64,000 bases of DNA, from positions 1 to 64,000 of the forward strand of contig JBBANM010000004.1 in NCBI GenBank assembly GCA_040401995.1. Reading direction: 5' to 3'. Origin of the DNA: Haliscomenobacter sp040401995 (GTDB taxonomy: Bacteria > Bacteroidota > Bacteroidia > Chitinophagales > Saprospiraceae). The notes beneath the pieces are model-generated. The model did no database searches and had not been told where the DNA came from. It saw only the letters and a list, made by a program, of their open reading frames with translations. This document shows positions 59,075 through 64,000 of the stretch, piece by piece. Within the stretch, counting starts at the first letter, position 1, and every line of letters begins with the position of its first letter. The translations under genes and the position numbers were made by a program.

Positions 59075-60664
59075 CTACCCCACCTTTTCACTCGTATAAT
59101 GAAATTCCACTTTAGGGTGATTTTCCTGCGCCATATTCAGCGCCCAGGAAGATTCAGCCAACAGTACCAAATTGCCATGTTTATCGCGGGCAATGTCTTT
59201 TTTACGGCGGGCAACAATTTCTTTGAGCGCCGCATCATCATTAGAAGTAATCCAACACGCTTTGTGCAGATAAACCGGCTCATAAGTCACCAAAGCGCCA
59301 TATTCATGCTCCAAACGGTACTGAATCACATCAAACTGTAGCGCACCTACAGTACCAATGATTTTTCGGCCATCCGTTTCCCGGCTGAACAATTGCGCTA
59401 CCCCCTCATCCATCAATTGCTCCAAACCCTTGGCCAATTGTTTGGACTTGAGTGGATCAGCATTATTGACAAAACGGAATTGCTCGGGGGAAAAACTGGG
59501 TATTCCCTTGAAATGAAGCATTTCTCCCCCGGTAATGGTATCGCCAATCTTAAAATTGCCGGAATCGTAGAGGCCGATTACATCCCCCGGATATGCCTCG
59601 TCGATGACCGTTTTTTTGGCCGCCATAAACGAGGTAGGGTTGGCGAATTTCATTTTCCGCCCTTGGCGAATGTGCAGATAATTGGTGTTGCGCTGAAAAG
59701 TGCCCGCACAAACCCGCAAAAAAGCAATTCGATCCCGGTGATTGGGATCCATATTGGCGTGAATTTTAAATACAAATCCCGCAAACTGATCTTCTTCAGG
59801 TTTTACCAAGCGCTCTTCAGTAACGCGCGCCAATGGCGGCGGCGCTACTTCCACAAAACAATCCAAAAGCTCGCGTACCCCAAAATTATTGACCGCACTA
59901 CCAAAAAATACCGGCGACAATTGCCCGTCTAAATAATATTCCCGATCAAATTCAGGGTACACCTCGGTAATCACATTAACCTCTTCACGCAAGAGATCGG
60001 CAGCGGGTTTGCCCACTCTTTTGTCAAGCAAAGGATCGTCCAAACTACTAATTTCAACAACGTCTTCCTCTTCCTGTTTACCATGTGCCCGAAACAACAC
60101 CAAGTTTTTTTCATAAATGCTGTAGACCCCTTGAAACCGCTGTCCCATGCCAATTGGCCAACTCAGCGGGGTTACATTGATGCCTAGCTTTTTTTCAATT
60201 TCATCCAAAAGGTCAAAAGCATCTTTCCCTTCACGGTCGAGTTTATTGATAAAAACGATGATCGGGGTGTTGCGCATCCGGCATACCTTGACCAATTTTT
60301 CGGTCTGGGCTTCCACCCCTTTGGCTACGTCTATCACCACGATCACGCTATCTACGGCAGTAAGGGTGCGGTAAGTATCTTCGGCAAAATCTTCGTGACC
60401 CGGCGTATCGAGAATGTTGATTTTTAGATTGCGGTATTCAAAAGCCATTACTGAAGTTGCTACCGAGATCCCTCTTTGTCGCTCAATCTCCATAAAATCC
60501 GAGGTTGCGCTCTTTTTGATTTTATTCGATTTTACCGCGCCAGCAATTTGGATAGCCCCACCAAAAAGCAAAAGCTTTTCAGTAAGGGTAGTTTTACCCG
60601 CATCGGGGTGACTAATGATCCCAAAGGTGCGGCGTTTTTGTATTTCTTCCTGTAATAAACTCAT
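59075..60664 (-). CDS. prfC: Peptide chain release factor 3
   Basis: 529 residues, the same length as E. coli RF3, from ATG 60664. GTPase motifs: G1 HPDAGKTTLTEKL, G2 T of RGISVATSV, G3 DTPGHEDF, G4 NKLDR. Followed by domains II and III with the RF3-type CKIRD-like region replaced by NGVDL equivalents (VEVAPPPLARVTEE, EYGALVTYEPVYL). Releases RF1/RF2 from the ribosome after termination. It runs toward the repeat cluster with no visible terminator. Confidence 0.95.
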   Translation of the reverse strand: MSLLQEEIQKRRTFGIISHPDAGKTTLTEKLLLFGGAIQIAGAVKSNKIKKSATSDFMEIERQRGISVATSVMAFEYRNLKINILDTPGHEDFAEDTYRTLTAVDSVIVVIDVAKGVEAQTEKLVKVCRMRNTPIIVFINKLDREGKDAFDLLDEIEKKLGINVTPLSWPIGMGQRFQGVYSIYEKNLVLFRAHGKQEEEDVVEISSLDDPLLDKRVGKPAADLLREEVNVITEVYPEFDREYYLDGQLSPVFFGSAVNNFGVRELLDCFVEVAPPPLARVTEERLVKPEEDQFAGFVFKIHANMDPNHRDRIAFLRVCAGTFQRNTNYLHIRQGRKMKFANPTSFMAAKKTVIDEAYPGDVIGLYDSGNFKIGDTITGGEMLHFKGIPSFSPEQFRFVNNADPLKSKQLAKGLEQLMDEGVAQLFSRETDGRKIIGTVGALQFDVIQYRLEHEYGALVTYEPVYLHKACWITSNDDAALKEIVARRKKDIARDKHGNLVLLAESSWALNMAQENHPKVEFHYTSEKVG

Positions 60665-60685
60665 CGATTTTCTCTTTTCAGGGTG

Positions 60686-60693
60686 CAAATTTA
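60686..60693 (-). promoter_or_regulatory. Possible -7 box of the prfC promoter
   Basis: TAAATTTG on the minus strand (60693-60686) matches TAnnTTTG 22 bp before the prfC start. A TTTC, 3 of 4 matches to the -33 TTTG, lies 20 bp upstream of it. AT-rich context keeps confidence low. Confidence 0.4.
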
Positions 60694-60895
60694 AGGAATT
60701 AACTCACGTGTTTGAAATAACTTACTCAATTGGCAGGTCTTTTTTGTTTTTACCCCTTCAATCGGATAATTCCTTGATTATTTTCTCCATTCCGGGCTAG
60801 TTTGCATTGCCCCATCTGGTTAATTTCACTAGAATAGAAAAATTTCTGCCAGGTAGTTTTATCTTAGAGGGCAAAAATCAGCATTGCTCTAAACC

Positions 60896-62734
60896 ATGTT
60901 TGAATTATCCGGCGTAATTATTCTAGGTGTTTTTGCCCAATGGCTTGCCTGGCGCGTAAAACTGCCAGCGATCTTACCACTTATTTTGATGGGGTTGTTG
61001 GTAGGCCCTATTTCCACGTTTTGGACCAGCGACGGACACAAGCTGATCAATCCGATTTACGATGCGAGTACCGGAAGGGGCTTGTTTCCCGGACAGTACT
61101 TGTTCCATTTCGTTTCCCTCGCCATAGCGATCATCCTTTTTGAAGGTAGTCTAACGCTCAAACGGCAAGAGATCCGCCAAGTTGGGCCCGTCATCATCAA
61201 CCTAATTTCCATTGGTTCTTTGGTGACTTTCCTGGGAGGGGGGGTAGCTGTACACTTAATAGTTGGACTGAATTGGTCCATGTCTTTTATGTTTTCATCG
61301 CTTATTGTAGTGACCGGCCCTACTGTCATTGCCCCAATCTTGCGCAACATGCCCCTGAACCGCAACGTAGCGGCGGTACTCAAATGGGAAAGTATTTTAA
61401 TTAGCCCAGTTGGGGCTTTATGTGCAGTACTGGTGTATGAATTTATCCTTTCTGCTGAAGGCGGTTTGGCCTTTACTTCTCATGCTTCGATCAATTTTAT
61501 CCAAATTGTATTGACAGGATTGGTGATGGGCGCTATTGGCGCTTATACCTTGTACCAATTCATCAAGCAAGAAATGGGGCCACATTACCTACTCAACGTG
61601 TTTACCTTGGCCTACGTGTTGGGCATTTTTGTACTGTCCAATTTTACCGTCAACAACTCCGGATTACTAACGGTGGTGGTCATGGGTACCGTAATGGCCA
61701 ACCTCGATGTACCCCGATTAAAAGAAATCCTGACATTTAAAGGGAACATTGCCGTGCTGTTGATTTCGGTTTTATTCATCTTATTAGCCGCCAAAATCAA
61801 TCTTTCTGATCTGGATTTGATCACCCAGAACCCGGCTACTGGCTTACTTTTTGTAGTGGTAATGCTGGTGTTGCGCCCCCTTAGCGTATTTTTGAGCACG
61901 CTGCGTTCCACCTTATCGTTTAAGGAAAAGGTGTTCATCTCTTTTGTAGGTCCGCGCGGCATTGTAGCGGCCGGAGTAGCTTCCCTAATGGGTTTAAACC
62001 TCACCGAAAAAGGTGTTCCATCAGCTGAATACATCACCCCCCTAGTATTAATGGTTGTGGTGGGTTCCGTTTTGTGGGTTGCTTTGACGGTACGCCCCTT
62101 TGCCAAAGGGTTGGGGTTGATACAAACCTCTTCGGGTCGAGTTTTGGTTATTGGTGCCAGTTTAGCGGCGCGTTTGATTGCAAAATACTTGCACGAACAC
62201 CAACAGCAAGCGGTATTGGTAGACATAAACGAGGCCAACATCGCCAAAGCTCAGGAATCGGGTTTACCAGCTTTTGTTGCCAATTTGTATACCGACGATC
62301 TTTCCGATAAAATTGAACTTGCTGGAGTTTCTACCTTATTGGCGCTCACCAGTAATCCAGAACTTAATAATTTTGCAGTGCGGCGTTATAAAAAAGAGGT
62401 TGGCGAAGCTGGCGTTTATCGCTTTCTAAGCCCCGACGAATTGCTCAAAGAAAAAAGTTCGCGCCCCCAATACGGCCTTTTTTCTTATACCGATGATTTT
62501 TTGAACCTCAACGAAGTGGCGCGTGATTTTCCAAAAATCCATGAATTGCCTTTAACTGGCGCTACAGCTTTACGGCGCGCCACTCATGAAATGGGGGTTG
62601 AACAAAAATCAATCCCGCTGTTTATTAAAGACGCCAATGGAGAAATACGTTTTTTGCCCGCTAACTTGGAGGAGTTAAAGCTAGGTGAAGAAGAAATTTT
62701 TCATTTGGTTTATTTGGGAAGAAACGTGGGTTGA
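60896..62734 (+). CDS. Cation:proton antiporter (CPA1) with TrkA-N domain
   Basis: 612 residues. A 12-13-segment membrane domain at about 1-400 starts with MFELSGVIILGVFAQWLAW and includes SSLIVVTGPTVIAPILRN (ion-binding Thr/Asp-like region) and FVGPRGIVAAGVAS. A Rossmann TrkA-N/RCK domain follows at about 415-530 (GRVLVIGASLAARLIAKYL, VLVDINEANIAKAQ) and a further ~80-residue domain. Exchanges Na+ or K+ for H+, gated by nucleotide. 24 bp before the next lipoprotein. Confidence 0.9.
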   Translation: MFELSGVIILGVFAQWLAWRVKLPAILPLILMGLLVGPISTFWTSDGHKLINPIYDASTGRGLFPGQYLFHFVSLAIAIILFEGSLTLKRQEIRQVGPVIINLISIGSLVTFLGGGVAVHLIVGLNWSMSFMFSSLIVVTGPTVIAPILRNMPLNRNVAAVLKWESILISPVGALCAVLVYEFILSAEGGLAFTSHASINFIQIVLTGLVMGAIGAYTLYQFIKQEMGPHYLLNVFTLAYVLGIFVLSNFTVNNSGLLTVVVMGTVMANLDVPRLKEILTFKGNIAVLLISVLFILLAAKINLSDLDLITQNPATGLLFVVVMLVLRPLSVFLSTLRSTLSFKEKVFISFVGPRGIVAAGVASLMGLNLTEKGVPSAEYITPLVLMVVVGSVLWVALTVRPFAKGLGLIQTSSGRVLVIGASLAARLIAKYLHEHQQQAVLVDINEANIAKAQESGLPAFVANLYTDDLSDKIELAGVSTLLALTSNPELNNFAVRRYKKEVGEAGVYRFLSPDELLKEKSSRPQYGLFSYTDDFLNLNEVARDFPKIHELPLTGATALRRATHEMGVEQKSIPLFIKDANGEIRFLPANLEELKLGEEEIFHLVYLGRNVG

Positions 62735-62758
62735 TCACTTTTTACGAAAAAAATAATC

Positions 62759-64000
62759 ATGCGTACGCAGATTCTAATATTCATAGCTGTTCTTTTTTTT
62801 GCTGGATGTGCCATCGTTGTACCTCCGGTGGGGGGACCCAAAGACGTGGATCCGCCCAAAATGGACACCCTAGAAAGTAGTCGCAATTTCCAAACCAATT
62901 TCAAAAAAAAACCCATCGAACTGGTCTTCAATGAATGGGTGATCTTGGAAGACGTGGGCAAACAGGTAGTTGTTTCGCCGCCTTTGCGCTACAATGCTGA
63001 GTTGGTGAAGTTGCGCGGTCACTCGGTCATTATTGATTTTGATCCGCGGGAAACCCTGCGTGAAAACGTAACCTATACCATCAATTTTGGCAACGCCGTT
63101 AAAGACCTTACCGAAAGAAACCCGGCTAAAAATCTCCGTTTTGTTTTTTCAACCGGCCCGGTTTTGGATTCCCTTTTTGTCCAAGGTAGTGTGGTAGATG
63201 CGATCACCAAAAAGCCTTCGGAAAATGTGGTGGTTATGTTTTACGACAACCTCAAAGACAGTGTAGTGCGCAAAGAACGCCCCTTGTATTTTGCCCGCAC
63301 CGATAAAGATGGAAAATACACCATCAACAACATGCGGGCTGGTAAATACAAGGTTTTTGCGCTTGAAGACAGCAACCTGAATTATCTTTTTGACAGCCCC
63401 AAGGAAAAAATTGGTTTTCCCGATTCCTTGGTGTCGATTCAGGCGGGCACCCAAGACACCTCCCTCTCACTGCGCATTTTTATTGAAACTCCCACCATGC
63501 GACCCGGGACAACGATCCAGCCGCATTTTGGGTTGATCAAAATACCATTTACGCAAACACCTCGAAATTTCAAAGTAGCGGCCAACATTCCCGATGTGCT
63601 CATCCGCACGGAAGAAGACCACGATTCCTTAAAAATTTGGTATGCTGGTGCTGTTCCCACCACGGGCAACTGGCCATTGGCCATCAAAGTGGATACGCTA
63701 TTCAATGATACCCTATCCATTCGGGCTCAACCCAAGGCGCCTTATCTGGCCAAGGAAAAATTGTCTTACTTGGGGCAGGGCGTCGGTAAAGGATTGTTGT
63801 ATCAAAATCCAGATCGGGTGTTGAAAATCGCCTTCAACCACCCGATTACCAATTTAAATGCCAACTCGGTTTATTTGTTTGAAGACAGCACCACGCTGGT
63901 GCGCAATACTACTTTCAGCATCGACACCAACAACACCCGACAAATTGAACTAAAATTCCCTTGGAAGGAAGATAAAAAGTACCGTTTGTTGTTTATGCCC
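62759..64000 (+). CDS. Ig-like/SbsA-type lipoprotein, partial (runs off window)
   Basis: The open frame from ATG 62759 covers 414 codons to the last base without a stop, so the 3' end is missing. Lipobox LFFAGC (Cys17). Mature N terminus is VVPPVGGPKDVDPPK, a common Bacteroidota pattern before an Ig-like (Big_5/SbsA) domain (KKPIELVFNEWVI, YTINFGNAVKDL, FVFSTGPV), then a CarboxypepD-like module near about 130-220 (VDAITKKPSENVVVMFY, TDKDGKYTINNMRAGKY). Cell-surface protein of unknown role, 24 bp after the antiporter. Confidence 0.85.
   Translation, partial: MRTQILIFIAVLFFAGCAIVVPPVGGPKDVDPPKMDTLESSRNFQTNFKKKPIELVFNEWVILEDVGKQVVVSPPLRYNAELVKLRGHSVIIDFDPRETLRENVTYTINFGNAVKDLTERNPAKNLRFVFSTGPVLDSLFVQGSVVDAITKKPSENVVVMFYDNLKDSVVRKERPLYFARTDKDGKYTINNMRAGKYKVFALEDSNLNYLFDSPKEKIGFPDSLVSIQAGTQDTSLSLRIFIETPTMRPGTTIQPHFGLIKIPFTQTPRNFKVAANIPDVLIRTEEDHDSLKIWYAGAVPTTGNWPLAIKVDTLFNDTLSIRAQPKAPYLAKEKLSYLGQGVGKGLLYQNPDRVLKIAFNHPITNLNANSVYLFEDSTTLVRNTTFSIDTNNTRQIELKFPWKEDKKYRLLFMP

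Noticed and set aside
35439..64000. tRNA or rRNA genes in the intergenic gaps
   Set aside because: I looked for cloverleaf-like sequence ending in CCA or TTCRANNC in gaps and saw none; short gaps could still hide one and a covariance-model scan would decide.

Overview
The window is chromosomal DNA from a free-living member of the Bacteroidota, most like the Saprospiria/Haliscomenobacter group; that lower rank is inferred from general protein character only. Supporting signs: a SusC-like TonB receptor with a CarboxypepD_reg domain, DUF2911, DUF5362, DUF6089-like and DUF7009-like proteins, many lipoproteins with a short lipobox, weak Shine-Dalgarno signals, and several upstream matches to the Bacteroidota -7 box TAnnTTTG. 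There is no prophage, CRISPR array, rRNA or recognisable tRNA. The genes are ordinary chromosomal ones, interrupted by unusually many palindromic repeat elements.

Layout. 1-4.7 kb: a sugar-acid neighbourhood with an FAH-family enzyme, an MFS transporter, L-rhamnose mutarotase and a D-apionate-lactonase-like protein. 4.7-10.2 kb: a secreted endonuclease/exonuclease/phosphatase protein divergent from a TonB receptor and a DUF5689 lipoprotein, a plausible extracellular nucleic-acid or phosphodiester scavenging locus. 10.2-16.4 kb: a translationally coupled pair of unknown genes, envelope proteins, and a membrane coiled-coil protein with two helix-hairpin-helix domains. 16.4-24.7 kb: LpxH, an SDR with a non-canonical active site, a porin-like protein with a Big2-DM13 lipoprotein, an alpha/beta hydrolase, a CoA transferase, an orphan AraC-type membrane sensor domain and a DUF2911 protein. 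24.9-27.9 kb: xylBA. 28.6-31.2 kb: a two-subunit molybdenum hydroxylase. 32-35.3 kb: remnants of toxin-antitoxin and selfish genes (AbiEi-like gene, DUF4143 ATPase, antitoxin with a 19-codon toxin stump, Uma2 nuclease). 35.4-44.8 kb: uvrC, a trans-sulfuration enzyme, a TolC/HlyD/ABC export operon and an ECF sigma factor. 44.9-54.7 kb: xerD, cysQ, an unknown lipoprotein plus large TPR-like protein, a YdeI-family gene, an AAA/PD-(D/E)XK protein, truA, and a second copy of the unknown lipoprotein. 54.7-56.7 kb: arsR-arsM-metallophosphoesterase with an operator before each of the first two genes. 56.9-64 kb: a serine hydrolase, an IS200-like transposase set in REP-like palindromes, prfC, a cation/proton antiporter and a lipoprotein cut by the window end.

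The most unusual content is non-coding. A roughly 160-bp palindromic element occurs five times (2594, 13840, 26334, 28527, 53445), each time 4-107 bp upstream of a start codon. One copy has switched both of its terminal repeats together while keeping the core. A second, unrelated 159-bp palindromic element occurs twice (1015 and, inverted, 37268), with compensatory changes between its arms. A third palindrome family surrounds the IS200-like transposase at 58.0-59.0 kb, a fourth large palindromic cluster lies at 28.1-28.3 kb, and a 65-bp higher-order tandem repeat lies at 20.83-20.98 kb. Among proteins, the best candidates for something undescribed are the paralogous lipoproteins with the large TPR-like partner (46.7-50.3 and 53.6 kb), the AbiEi-like gene coupled to a 41-codon ORF, the coupled unknown pair at 10.3-11.4 kb, and the ABC exporter whose ATPase motifs other than Walker A are all altered.
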